Part shown: positions 1 to 7,983 of the stretch, piece after piece | Layout: each line of letters begins with the position of its first letter | Numbering within the stretch: the stretch's first letter is position 1 | DNA from: Bacteroidales bacterium | GTDB taxonomy: Bacteria; Bacteroidota; Bacteroidia; Bacteroidales; F082 | Assembly: GCA_016285355.1 (NCBI GenBank) | Contig: JAEEQP010000029.1 | Coordinates: 1 to 42,756 of the forward strand | Direction: 5' to 3' | DNA: 42,756 nucleotides | Made by a program: the position numbers and the translations under genes | Notes under the pieces: model-generated | The model's database searches: none | Seen by the model: only the letters and a program-made list of their open reading frames with translations | Told to the model about the DNA's origin: nothing

Positions 1-124
1 TCACGGCGGTAGTGATTTCCCTCAGGTCGAGGGTGACGATGACCTTGCCTTTCACGGCTTCCATGGACTCGATGGTCGCGGCCACGATTTCTTCCACATT
101 ATCGTTTTGATGTCTGATTCTCAT
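1..124 (-). CDS. rsfS: Ribosome silencing factor RsfS, N-terminal part (cut by window edge)
   Basis: Reading leftwards from the ATG at 124, the frame stays open to the window edge and gives 41 residues. They begin MRIRHQNDNVEEIVAATIES and continue to VKGKVIVTLDLREITTAV. The pattern of an amphipathic first helix followed by K-x-I-V-x-L-D-L-R-E-I is the start of the RsfS/YbeB (DUF143) family. These proteins bind ribosomal protein L14 and block subunit joining in starvation. The rest of the protein, including the usual DYF-V-I stretch, lies outside the window. The gene is divergent from the HAD phosphatase at 295, with about 170 bp between that includes a hairpin repeat. The call rests on a short fragment. 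Confidence 0.75.
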   Translation of the reverse strand, partial: MRIRHQNDNVEEIVAATIESMEAVKGKVIVTLDLREITTAV

Positions 125-155
125 ATATCTTTTTGACTGCGGGACTGCGGGACGC

Positions 156-190
156 GAGACGTGGGACATTGTCGCGCAGTCCCATGTCTC
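156..190. repeat. Imperfect hairpin repeat between rsfS and the HAD phosphatase gene
   Basis: Arms GAGACGTGGGAC (156-167) and GTCCCATGTCTC (179-190) pair with one G-T wobble around an 11-nt loop. Flanking words gggactgcgggac and gtctcgtgtct repeat the same theme, so the block from about 135 to 206 is a stuttering palindrome. It shares the words GCGAGACGT and TTGTCGC with the element at 42527-42606. It has no T-run and does not look like an ordinary terminator. Confidence 0.6.
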
Positions 191-245
191 GAAGTCTCGT
201 GTCTGGTTTTAAGGGTGCAAATTTAAGCATTTTTGCGTTATCAAG

Positions 246-274
246 TTGCATTTGTCAAAAATTACGTATTTTTG
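246..274 (+). promoter_or_regulatory. Bacteroidetes-type promoter for the HAD phosphatase gene
   Basis: The -7 box TATTTTTG (267-274) fits TAnnTTTG. A TTG at 246-248 lies 18 bp upstream as the -33 element. The ATG follows 20 bp after the -7 box. This placement is one reason to reject the longer upstream reading frame. Confidence 0.6.
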
Positions 275-294
275 TCCCACAAAACTACAAAACT

Positions 295-816
295 ATGAAC
301 GAACTCGAAACTCTATTCTCCAAAATCACGACTTTTATTTTCGATTACGACGGCGTGATGACCGACGGTACCGTTTACAGCAGCCCCGACGGCAGCCCTT
401 GGCGTGCCACCAACGTAAAAGACGGCTATGCGCTGCAATTAGCCTCAAAACTCGGCTACAAAGTGGCGGTCATCTCAGGCGCGATTTGTCCCTCGATGGA
501 AGTGAGGATGAACAGCCTTGGAGTCACTGATGCATTCACTGGTGTACCGAACAAAGTACTGAAACTCAAAGAGTACATGAAAAGAAAAGACCTTTATGCT
601 GAGGAAATCATCTTCATGGGCGACGACATCCCCGACATCATGGTGATGAAAGAAGTCGGGCTTCCCGCCTGCCCTGCCGATGCCGTTCCTGAAGTAAAGG
701 AAATCAGCAAGTTCATCAGCGACCGCCCAGGCGGCAAAGGCGCCGTGCGCGACATCATTGAGCGCGTGCTGAAAGTGCAGGGTAAATGGATGACGGATGA
801 GGCTTATTCTTGGTAA
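295..816 (+). CDS. kdsC: KdsC-type HAD phosphatase
   Basis: This is a 173-residue HAD-superfamily phosphatase of the compact, capless C0 type. Motif I is DYDGVMTDG near residues 17-25, with both aspartates of DxD. Motif II sits in VISG, and the motif III/IV region ends in GDDIPDI, which supplies the Mg-binding acidic pair. Length and motifs match KDO-8-phosphate phosphatase (KdsC), which releases phosphate from KDO-8-P for the LPS inner core. A related 2-keto-3-deoxy-nonulosonate-9-phosphatase role cannot be excluded, because the usual arginine after ISG is replaced (ISGAI). The frame is open further upstream, but the ATG at 295 is chosen: it follows a consensus promoter, and the upstream codons come from the repeat. 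A palindromic element follows the stop. Confidence 0.85.
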   Translation: MNELETLFSKITTFIFDYDGVMTDGTVYSSPDGSPWRATNVKDGYALQLASKLGYKVAVISGAICPSMEVRMNSLGVTDAFTGVPNKVLKLKEYMKRKDLYAEEIIFMGDDIPDIMVMKEVGLPACPADAVPEVKEISKFISDRPGGKGAVRDIIERVLKVQGKWMTDEAYSW

Positions 817-826
817 AAGCTAAAAA

Positions 827-952
827 AGATTCCCTTCGGGAATGGAAAGTCTATAGTTTAATAAGTGGCGGCATGTAACGTTTGCACTTCGTAAGCATTG
901 TCTGCCGCCGCAGTTTACTTTATTATTCGTACTCCATTCCCGAAGGGAATCT
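827..952. repeat. 126-bp nested palindromic element with perfect 20-bp inverted ends
   Basis: The end at 827-846 (AGATTCCCTTCGGGAATGGA) is repeated exactly in reverse complement at 933-952. Each end is itself nearly palindromic (ATTCCC-TTCGGGAAT). A second inner pair, GGCGGCA (867-873) and TGCCGCC (903-909), is flanked by AATAAGT and ACTTTATT. The block fills the gap between two convergent genes and could fold as one long cruciform or several hairpins. It may act as a bidirectional terminator, but the regular architecture also fits a MITE- or REP-type mobile repeat. Confidence 0.8.
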
Positions 953-954
953 CA

Positions 955-3270
955 TTATTGCACCACAATTTTCCGATTCAACTCCACCCCGTCCTCGTCT
1001 ACACAACGAAGACGATAGACACCTTTCTCTACATCAATAGGCATCTGGTGGTTAAGGCGAGTTTGGCCTAAGAACTGGTCATTGAGCGTCCAATAAATCG
1101 TTTTCTGAGGGTTGCGGTGCGCAATTTCAAAAATGACTTGCTGGCGGTCGCCACGGATGCCAATAGGGATGCTCACTTTGGCATCGCTCTTGGGATAGAC
1201 GAAAGCCATCACCTCATCGGGATGGGCGGTGCCACAGCCCGGATAGAAAGCCGGCAAAGGTCGGAACAACGGCGAGTGCTTTTTGTAGAACCACTCCATC
1301 ACAGGCGGCAGGACATAAAACACATCGTAGCATTTCTGGTCGACAGGATAGCAGTCGGGACGCACTTGATACTGCCTCGTTTCGTCTAAAAACACCTTTT
1401 TATGATAAGGGCACACCCCTGTCTGGTTCTCCACATTGCAGACACGGATTTTCTTGGTGTCTTGGCAATACTCCGATTTGGGATAACCTGACTCAGCACA
1501 AATTTCAATCTCAATGCTTTCCGAAGTGTTGGCGGGATAACGGTAGCTGTCGTTCAGTTTGCCGACCACATCGAACAGAATGGGGGCGGCCACGCCCACA
1601 CCAGTCAAGCCGGGACGACCTTCGCCATCGGAATTACCTGCCCAGACACCCACCACATAACGGTCAGTGAGGCCCACTGCCCAAGCGTCCTTGAAGCCGA
1701 AGCTGGTGCCAGTCTTCCATGCCACTTGTGCCGAAGAAGAGAAACCACCCCACCCTATTTGGCTCGTGGGACGTGTCAAGCTGAGCATCACATGGAAAGT
1801 CTCAGCGATGGCTTCCGCAGAAAACGGTGATTCCTTTTCGTCTATCTTTGCATCATAGTTTTCGTTCACATAAACAGCCAACTTGCGCCCCATTTTGGCG
1901 TAGGCATTGGTGATGTCGTATAGCGAAGCCTCGGCACCGCCCACGATAAGCGACAGACCGTAATGCTCCGCATCGAAGACAATGCCTTTCAGCGGCAACT
2001 GTTTCAACAAGGCATGGAACCGCTGTTGGCCATATTCACGTAATAGATGAACGAAAGGCGCATTCAGCGAGTTCTGCAAGGCCTTGTCGGCAGGCACTGC
2101 GCCCCAATATTCGCCGCTGTAGTTCTTCGGCGTGAAACCTGAAAGGCTCATCGGAATGTCGGGCAAAACCATATCGGGCAACAAGGTACCTTCGTCAAGC
2201 ATGGCGGCAAAAAGGAAAGGCTTCAAAATGCTGCCTGTGGAGCGTTGCGCCTTCACCATGTCGACCATGGCGGCATCTTCAGCGTCGCTGTTGTTGCCCA
2301 CGTAGGCTATGATTTCATCATTCAGATAATCAACTACATAAACCGCAGCATTGTCGATGTTGTTCATCACATTGGTTTCATGGTGGCGGTGCATGATTTC
2401 CGTTACCGAACGTTGCAAGTTGTAGTCGAGGTTGGAGGTGATATGTTCGCCGTGGTGCTTTTTGTCCTGGTCGCTGAGGTAATGGTAGGCCAGCATGGGC
2501 ATGTCAAAAGGCTTGTCGGGGATGTTCTCCATCATGGCCAAATCCGAGTCCTCCTCCGAGAGCTTTGGCACATTGAACCGCTTGGGGATGAAGGTTTTGG
2601 AGTGAGGCAGACGTCGCAACAGTTCATCACGTTTCTGCTGCAAACGCTCGCGAGAGCGTCCAGGATGAATCAAAGCGGGTGTATTGGGCAGCACGGCAAG
2701 AGTGGCCGCCTCGGCCCATGAAAGCTCATCGGGCGTAGTGTGGAAATAACGCCAAGCCGCCGCGTCAATGCCGACCACATTGCCCCCGAAGGGCGCATTG
2801 GCGGCATACATGTTAAGGATAGACCCTTTCGAATAGTGCAATTCCAAACGCATGGCCAAAATGACTTCCCAAAGCTTCTCAGCGTATGTCCGGGGCGGGT
2901 TGTTGCGCGACATACGCACCACCTGCATTGAAATGGTGCTCCCTCCTCTGACCACCTCACCAGCCTTCACATTGTCGATAAACGACTTGACAAACGAAAC
3001 AGGATTAAAACCTGGATGAAAGAAAAACCAACGGTCTTCGTATTCCAACAGACAAGCAATGTATTTCGGGGAATAATTGTCGGTGGCGGGGAAACGCCAT
3101 TGGCCGTCGTCAGCGATTTTCGCACCAAGCAGTTCGCCGTTTTTAGCCGTCAAAACTGTGGAATACGGCTTGTCGAAACGCGGGACTGGGATGCATAGGA
3201 TGGCTATAAAGAGGCTGGCGAGGACCAGAAAGGTGATTTTGAGTTTTTTATGTTTTGTAAAGGCATTCAT
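955..3270 (-). CDS. pbpC: Penicillin-binding protein 1C (bifunctional peptidoglycan synthase)
   Basis: The protein has 771 residues from the ATG at 3270. An N-terminal membrane anchor spans about residues 10-30. The GT51 glycosyltransferase domain carries YEDRWFF with the catalytic Glu78 and the RGGSTISMQ stretch. The transpeptidase domain has SxxK as STGSILKP (Ser347, Lys350), SLN and KTGTS (Lys519). The last ~90 residues form a beta-rich domain like the BiPBP_C domain of PBP1C. All catalytic residues are present. A TTG at 3291 overlaps the preceding stop but was not preferred over the ATG. The gene now sits 17 bp behind a DUF488 cassette, whereas PBP1C normally follows an alpha-2-macroglobulin gene, found here 8.6 kb away. 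Expression may therefore depend partly on the cassette's promoter. Confidence 0.93.
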   Translation of the reverse strand: MNAFTKHKKLKITFLVLASLFIAILCIPVPRFDKPYSTVLTAKNGELLGAKIADDGQWRFPATDNYSPKYIACLLEYEDRWFFFHPGFNPVSFVKSFIDNVKAGEVVRGGSTISMQVVRMSRNNPPRTYAEKLWEVILAMRLELHYSKGSILNMYAANAPFGGNVVGIDAAAWRYFHTTPDELSWAEAATLAVLPNTPALIHPGRSRERLQQKRDELLRRLPHSKTFIPKRFNVPKLSEEDSDLAMMENIPDKPFDMPMLAYHYLSDQDKKHHGEHITSNLDYNLQRSVTEIMHRHHETNVMNNIDNAAVYVVDYLNDEIIAYVGNNSDAEDAAMVDMVKAQRSTGSILKPFLFAAMLDEGTLLPDMVLPDIPMSLSGFTPKNYSGEYWGAVPADKALQNSLNAPFVHLLREYGQQRFHALLKQLPLKGIVFDAEHYGLSLIVGGAEASLYDITNAYAKMGRKLAVYVNENYDAKIDEKESPFSAEAIAETFHVMLSLTRPTSQIGWGGFSSSAQVAWKTGTSFGFKDAWAVGLTDRYVVGVWAGNSDGEGRPGLTGVGVAAPILFDVVGKLNDSYRYPANTSESIEIEICAESGYPKSEYCQDTKKIRVCNVENQTGVCPYHKKVFLDETRQYQVRPDCYPVDQKCYDVFYVLPPVMEWFYKKHSPLFRPLPAFYPGCGTAHPDEVMAFVYPKSDAKVSIPIGIRGDRQQVIFEIAHRNPQKTIYWTLNDQFLGQTRLNHQMPIDVEKGVYRLRCVDEDGVELNRKIVVQ

Positions 3271-3287
3271 TGAAGATTCTGAAAGTA

Positions 3288-4133
3288 TCAAAACTCCAAT
3301 TCGTATTGCTGGTTTTCTTGGACTTTGGGAGGATAAAACGCACCAATAATAATAAATGGGTTTTTAGCGTAGTTGTGATGTCGTTGGGTGGTACCTAACA
3401 GGAAATACAAATCCCGCTTCTTTGCCATCCAGTCAAAATACTTCTCCCTTACTTTCCGACAAGCATCTTCCTCATCTCCTCCATTTGCTTTCAAGCAATT
3501 CCAAAATAATTCGCCTACTTCCCAATCCTCAATCATGAGCGTGCGTTCCTTACCGTCCTCGGTCGTGAAAACGTAACTGAATTTGTACGGCAGTTTTCTG
3601 ACCACTTTGAAAATCTTTTTAGTTGCTTCTGTTTCTTCGTCAAACAATCCGAGTTGTTGCTGATTAGCATAAACGGCATCCAGTTTTTCCTTGTCCCATT
3701 CGCGTTCCTCTTCTTCCCAAACGAAATCCTTTATTTCTTTTGGTTTCAACACGGCCAACGACGTGCCAACCTCAGGGGTTTGTGCTTCCGCAATCAATTC
3801 GTCCATGTTGTTACGGACATTCTTCAGAACAATCTTTTTACGCTCTGCCCAATTGTTATCTGTTCCAATCCTATCTCCCAAAACAAATTCGGCATCAATA
3901 TTGGCAGGTCTGAAACTCTCTTTTCTGAAATCTTTTGTGTTTTTCACCACATCAATCTCGACCCACTGCCATTTTTGATATCGATCTGCATAATCCAGTT
4001 TGCGGTAAGGAATGGGATAAACCCGAATCCAAGAACCATCTTCGAGGAAACCAGCAGTACACACCAACTCATCATATTTTCTCGACAAAGTTGGATATGT
4101 TTTTACCGAAATGAGGATTTTTTCAACAGCCAT
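3288..4133 (-). CDS. Uncharacterised protein paired with a DUF488 protein
   Basis: This is a soluble 281-residue protein with no signal peptide or membrane segment. The first ~90 residues (KILISVKTYPTLSRKYDELV, then GSWIRVYPIPYRKL and QKWQWVEIDV) look like a small beta-barrel fold of OB or PUA type. A DKEKLDAVYANQQQLGLFDEE linker of low complexity precedes a C-terminal half that ends with RDLYFLLGTTQRHHNY and NPFIIIGAFYPP. It lies 5 bp downstream of the DUF488 gene and is surely co-transcribed with it. From memory, similar proteins are found beside DUF488 genes in diverse bacteria, but I know no established function. A nucleic-acid-binding role is an inference from the fold impression only. 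Confidence 0.7.
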   Translation of the reverse strand: MAVEKILISVKTYPTLSRKYDELVCTAGFLEDGSWIRVYPIPYRKLDYADRYQKWQWVEIDVVKNTKDFRKESFRPANIDAEFVLGDRIGTDNNWAERKKIVLKNVRNNMDELIAEAQTPEVGTSLAVLKPKEIKDFVWEEEEREWDKEKLDAVYANQQQLGLFDEETEATKKIFKVVRKLPYKFSYVFTTEDGKERTLMIEDWEVGELFWNCLKANGGDEEDACRKVREKYFDWMAKKRDLYFLLGTTQRHHNYAKNPFIIIGAFYPPKVQENQQYELEF

Positions 4134-4138
4134 ATCAA

Positions 4139-5029
4139 TTACAAAAGTTTAAGCGTATAGTCCTTGTCCTTATAATTCATCAATGCCTTAGCCACTCGTG
4201 AACGATGACATTGCTTGGGATCTTTTTCAAAGCAAGTCAGAGCCACTCGCTTATCAGTTCTAATCAGGTTTCGAACATATTCCAAAGCCTCAGTGTTGCT
4301 CTTCAAGGTCGTCCTTTCGTATTCGTCAAAGAGCAGGTCGTAGTCCCGTTGCGAGCGCAAATCCCTACGTTTGTCGGACTCTATACCCAACTGCGGCACA
4401 TGCACATACTTGATGCCCACACCTTTACAAGCTGTTTCAAGTTGCGATTTGGAAAAACCATATTTTTGGCTGTAAGCGTTTTTTCGGACATCGCATAGGA
4501 TATGCACATCATTAAGAATCAACTTATTAATATATGCTTCCAAAGAGAGGCCTTCATAACCGATGGTAAACAACTGCGGCTCGGCATAGGAACGTTTTTG
4601 TTTTTCGATTATCGCCAACTCCCCTTCGTTCATTATCTTGGCCGCAATCCTGCTTTTTGTTGCATAATAAGGATAGCCTCGATAGGTGTATTGCACCACC
4701 TCACGCACGGTCATGTCGCCAAATTTCTGCTTTACTTCGTCCATGCCGGCTTGGTCAAACAAATCGAGGGTAGCCAAAAAGTTCTCTTCTGTGGCAAGTT
4801 CAACCGTTTTGCTATCAGGAAACTTGACAAGACCATATTTTTGCATCGTTGCCAAGTCTTGGTTGGCTTGGAACGAAAAGCACCCATATTGGTAAGGCAC
4901 AAAGTCAAAAGATTTTACGGTCTGAGTGCGGGTGAAAAGGAACAGCAGTTTTTGCAGATGTACGGCATTCAGACTTCCTCCAAAAGTCTGTAACAGAGCC
5001 AACAATATCTTTCGCCTATAATACATCAT
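4139..5029 (-). CDS. DUF488-family protein with an extra N-terminal domain
   Basis: The protein has 296 residues from ATG 5029; an ATG at 5026 is equally possible. Residues 1-125 form a helical, winged-helix-like domain (LQKLLFLF, then FVPYQYGCFSFQ and LATMQKYGLV) that resembles the SocA/DUF4065 pattern. Residues about 145-285 are DUF488: FTIGYEGLSLEAYINKL, ILCDVRKNAYS, IKYVHVPQLGI and the signature CFEKDPKQCHRSRVA with its Cys-x-Glu and Cys-His-Arg residues. DUF488 proteins are often found in DNA-modification and defence contexts, but their biochemistry is not settled. Here the gene opens a two-gene operon inside a restriction-modification island. The -7 box lies only a few bases before the ATG, so the message may be almost leaderless. 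Confidence 0.8.
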   Translation of the reverse strand: MMYYRRKILLALLQTFGGSLNAVHLQKLLFLFTRTQTVKSFDFVPYQYGCFSFQANQDLATMQKYGLVKFPDSKTVELATEENFLATLDLFDQAGMDEVKQKFGDMTVREVVQYTYRGYPYYATKSRIAAKIMNEGELAIIEKQKRSYAEPQLFTIGYEGLSLEAYINKLILNDVHILCDVRKNAYSQKYGFSKSQLETACKGVGIKYVHVPQLGIESDKRRDLRSQRDYDLLFDEYERTTLKSNTEALEYVRNLIRTDKRVALTCFEKDPKQCHRSRVAKALMNYKDKDYTLKLL

Positions 5030-5033
5030 GCTG

Positions 5034-5065
5034 CAAAAGTACAAAAAATTCTACTTTTTCTGCAA
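5034..5065 (-). promoter_or_regulatory. Promoter of the DUF488 cassette
   Basis: On the minus strand the -7 box TACTTTTG (5034-5041) lies 21 bp after a TTG (5063-5065). Both fit the Bacteroidetes consensus. The start codon is only 4 bp beyond the -7 box, so the 5' leader must be very short or absent. Confidence 0.65.
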
Positions 5066-5208
5066 AAAGCCCCACATTTACGACAATTTGTCACACAACC
5101 GACTGACAAATCATCCTGATTTATTTTTGGCATTTAATTTGAAAATCTTATGCTTTGTTATTTAACCAATAACATCAAAATTAAACATTAACCTAAAAAC
5201 TAAATTTT

Positions 5209-6099
5209 ATGATTATCACAAAAACCAAAAACAGGAATCCCGAACTTTACATTTTGGGAATCAAGCAAGGCGACAGTCTTTTTGTTGCTAAAAAACTTCA
5301 AGGAATCGACGATGAAAGACTCAAAAAAATCGGTTTCCCTGAAACAATCTCCGAAGGAATCAAGATTCTTGGTAGTGTCATAGGACCCATTTCAAGATTC
5401 AACGCCAATGGAAGATTTATCCCTTTAAAGAATCTCCCTAAAGAAACTGTAATAAAAACAGTTTACATACGTGATTTTCAAGGAGATTTTCAATTCGTCG
5501 ACATTCCTTACAGACGATATAGTCGCAAATATATCGCTGCCCCAGAAACTGAATTATACATCCAAAGCATCGGAACTGACTTGTATATTATTTCGGAAAA
5601 GATACGATATTCAGACGAGAACATGTCTCAAATCCGACATACTATCAACTTGTTCTTAGAGTATTTTAATGAATGTGAAATCCTAAACGAGAACAAAGAA
5701 ACCGCGTTCTCAAACGTCCCAACACATCGTGTTAATTGGACAATTTTACCTCCTGGTGAATACCCTTGGGATCGCATTTCTTCTATTAACGATACAGGAA
5801 AAGGTAGTGGCCTTCAAAAATTACATAAATTTACTCTTAATTTTATCAACCATTATCATCCATCCAGTATTACAATTGGTACTGGTGGCTTCAGAGGTTA
5901 CATAGCATTCCATTTTCCAGACAAAGGCGTTGTTCTTCTAGAGCACATGTTATATGGAAACGCCACCTATGTACTTGAAAAGGATTGGGAAACGCTTTCT
6001 CAACTAACGAAAAAAGAAATCATTGATGAGAACTTGTATCGGCATCGATTCATTCACCAGAAAGGTTGGGAGAACGAAATCCATCAATTACTTAAATAG
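5209..6099 (+). CDS. Unrecognised conserved-looking protein in the island
   Basis: This 296-residue soluble protein has no signal peptide or membrane span, and I do not recognise the family. The N-terminal half is beta-rich and repeats charged turns (LYILGIKQGDSLFVAKKL, KTVYIRDF). The C-terminal half ends with a distinctive block: HFPDKGVVLLEHMLYGNATY, EKDWETLSQLTKKEI and RFIHQKGWENEI. I have seen comparable LLYGNATYVF and RxIHxxGW tails in accessory hypothetical proteins, without a known role. The coding sequence is AT-rich compared with flanking core genes, which suggests transfer. It is divergent from the DUF488 cassette, precedes mod, and is closed by its own terminator, so it is probably a separate transcription unit. 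Confidence 0.75.
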   Translation: MIITKTKNRNPELYILGIKQGDSLFVAKKLQGIDDERLKKIGFPETISEGIKILGSVIGPISRFNANGRFIPLKNLPKETVIKTVYIRDFQGDFQFVDIPYRRYSRKYIAAPETELYIQSIGTDLYIISEKIRYSDENMSQIRHTINLFLEYFNECEILNENKETAFSNVPTHRVNWTILPPGEYPWDRISSINDTGKGSGLQKLHKFTLNFINHYHPSSITIGTGGFRGYIAFHFPDKGVVLLEHMLYGNATYVLEKDWETLSQLTKKEIIDENLYRHRFIHQKGWENEIHQLLK

Positions 6100-6116
6100 C
6101 TGTTTATGATATCTTT

Positions 6117-6149
6117 CAGGGCGATAATGACAATTGTCGCCCTGTTTTT
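6117..6149 (+). terminator. Rho-independent terminator after the unrecognised island gene
   Basis: The stem CAGGGCGA (6117-6124) pairs with TCGCCCTG (6137-6144) and is followed by TTTTT. It separates the preceding gene from the mod-res operon. Confidence 0.85.
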
Positions 6150-6194
6150 CATTCTGGAAAACACAACCTTTTTCCCCAATTCCCAATATTTTCC

Positions 6195-6202
6195 TACTTT
6201 TG
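6195..6202 (+). promoter_or_regulatory. -7 box of the mod-res operon
   Basis: TACTTTTG matches TAnnTTTG and lies 25 bp before the mod ATG. No convincing -33 TTG was seen upstream. Confidence 0.5.
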
Positions 6203-6227
6203 TACCCTATTGCAATAATTGATTATT

Positions 6228-7979
6228 ATGCCAACATTGAATTGGATAGGAAAAGAAAAGGTCGTAAACCATCATCTTGAAGTGCCCTTTAAAGTGCTGC
6301 AACACCAATACACTTTCAAGGCTGGCCCCAACGATTCCACTAACGGCAATATGATTATCCACGGGGATAACCTTGAAGCCCTCAAAGCCCTTTTGCCCGA
6401 ATATGAAGGCAAAGTGAAGTGTATCTATATAGATCCGCCCTATAATACAGGTAACGAAGGTTGGGTGTATAACGACAATGTGAACCATCCCAAGATTCAG
6501 AAATGGCTTGGTGAGGTGGTGGGAAAACAGGGAGAAGACTTTACACGGCACGATAAGTGGCTGTGCATGATGTACCCTCGTTTGAAACTCCTCCAACGCT
6601 TGCTCAAAGAAGACGGTAGTATTGTTATTAGTATTGGTTTTCACGAATTAGCAAATTTGTTATTTTTATGCCGTGATGTTTTTAGTGACAAACAAATAGT
6701 TCCTGTTACTGTTCAAACATCAGGTGGAAAGCCTTCAAGTGGTTTTAATTATACTCAAGAATATCTTGTTTTTGTTACCCCAAAAGACATAAAGCCTAAT
6801 GCTTTAGATTTCTGTGGAGGGAATGAAAGGTCACCATTTGAAGGATTGACTTTAGCAACTTTTGACAAGACACAACGACCAAATCAAACATACCCGATTT
6901 TTGTAAATGAAAATACAGGTTATTTTGAAGGAACGGGCAAATCGTTGCAGAATTTGATAGATGAAGGCTTATATTTAGGTGATAAAAAAGACTTTGTTTA
7001 TGATTATTCAGTTGCTCCAAAAGGTTGTGTTGCAGTTTGGCCAATTACTTCAAAAGGAAAAGAATGTGTGTGGAGACAAATTGCTGAAAGACTAAAGAAT
7101 GATTGGGAAAAAGGATATATCAAAATATCAAAGAATAAGTCATCATCTAATAATAACAAATTTAGCATCCAATATCTTCCATCGGGTGTAATTAGCAAGA
7201 TTGAATCGGGTGAATTACAAGTTATTGGCAAAGAAAAAAGTACTCCAACTTTAGTTTTTGGAGATAATCAAACTGTTGGTGGGCAAATACCTACAATTTG
7301 GACGGAAAAAGAGTTTTATACATCTAAAGGAACGGAATTATTGAAAAAGGTGTTTCCTGAAGTTGTAAAAGTATTTGATTATCCGAAATCATTGGCTTTA
7401 ATTCAAAATATAATAAGTACAATTTCAGATAAAAACTCCATTATACTTGATAGTTTCGCAGGTAGTGGCACAACAGCCCACGCTGTGTTGAACCTCAACA
7501 AGAAAGATGGTGGCAACCGCCATTTTATCCTCATTGAAATGGAAGATTATGCCGACACCATTACCGCTGAACGGGTGCGAAGGGTTATAAACGGTTATGC
7601 CGACATCGAAGGCACGGGCGGCGGTTTTGATTTCTATGAATTGGGCAAAACGCTGTTCAACGCAGATGGAACGCTCAACGAAACCGTTGGTGAAGAACGA
7701 ATCCGTGAATATGTCTATTACATCGAAACCAAGCAACACTTGAGTCGCAAGCGTGAAAGCCGAAATCGTTACTTGCTTGACACATGGAATGGTGTAGGCT
7801 ATTATCTGTATTACGAGCCGAATCAAGAAACCGCCTTCACACACAACAATCTGAACATCATAGGTGAAAAGGCTGAGCGATACATCGTGTATGCCGACAC
7901 TTGCACCATTGACAAAAACTATCTGACCGACAAGAACATCATATTCCGCAAGATACCACGTGACATCCAAAAATTCTGA
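6228..7979 (+). CDS. mod: Type III restriction-modification system, DNA methyltransferase (Mod)
   Basis: This 583-residue beta-class N6-adenine methyltransferase has the catalytic motif DPPYNTG at residues 69-75. The SAM-binding motif FAGSGTT is at 410-416, so the order (IV before I) is that of type III Mod subunits. Motif X-like residues (MIIHGDNLEALKAL) precede the catalytic motif. The roughly 270 residues between the motifs are the target-recognition region that sets the site for both methylation and cleavage. The DNA for residues about 130-408 (roughly 6610-7450) is much AT-richer than the flanking parts of the same gene. A TTG 9 bp upstream could start the frame, but the ATG follows the promoter at normal distance. 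The stop lies 4 bp before the res ATG, so the two genes form one operon. Confidence 0.93.
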   Translation: MPTLNWIGKEKVVNHHLEVPFKVLQHQYTFKAGPNDSTNGNMIIHGDNLEALKALLPEYEGKVKCIYIDPPYNTGNEGWVYNDNVNHPKIQKWLGEVVGKQGEDFTRHDKWLCMMYPRLKLLQRLLKEDGSIVISIGFHELANLLFLCRDVFSDKQIVPVTVQTSGGKPSSGFNYTQEYLVFVTPKDIKPNALDFCGGNERSPFEGLTLATFDKTQRPNQTYPIFVNENTGYFEGTGKSLQNLIDEGLYLGDKKDFVYDYSVAPKGCVAVWPITSKGKECVWRQIAERLKNDWEKGYIKISKNKSSSNNNKFSIQYLPSGVISKIESGELQVIGKEKSTPTLVFGDNQTVGGQIPTIWTEKEFYTSKGTELLKKVFPEVVKVFDYPKSLALIQNIISTISDKNSIILDSFAGSGTTAHAVLNLNKKDGGNRHFILIEMEDYADTITAERVRRVINGYADIEGTGGGFDFYELGKTLFNADGTLNETVGEERIREYVYYIETKQHLSRKRESRNRYLLDTWNGVGYYLYYEPNQETAFTHNNLNIIGEKAERYIVYADTCTIDKNYLTDKNIIFRKIPRDIQKF

Positions 7980-7983
7980 CACC

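Noticed and set aside
133..294. Upstream extension of the HAD phosphatase frame (54 extra codons)
   Set aside because: The extension is a translation of the hairpin repeat and promoter; the ATG at 295 follows the -7 box and gives the family's normal length.
6228..7979. Phase-variable mod gene (simple sequence repeats)
   Set aside because: No homopolymer or tandem short repeat long enough for slippage was seen in the coding region.
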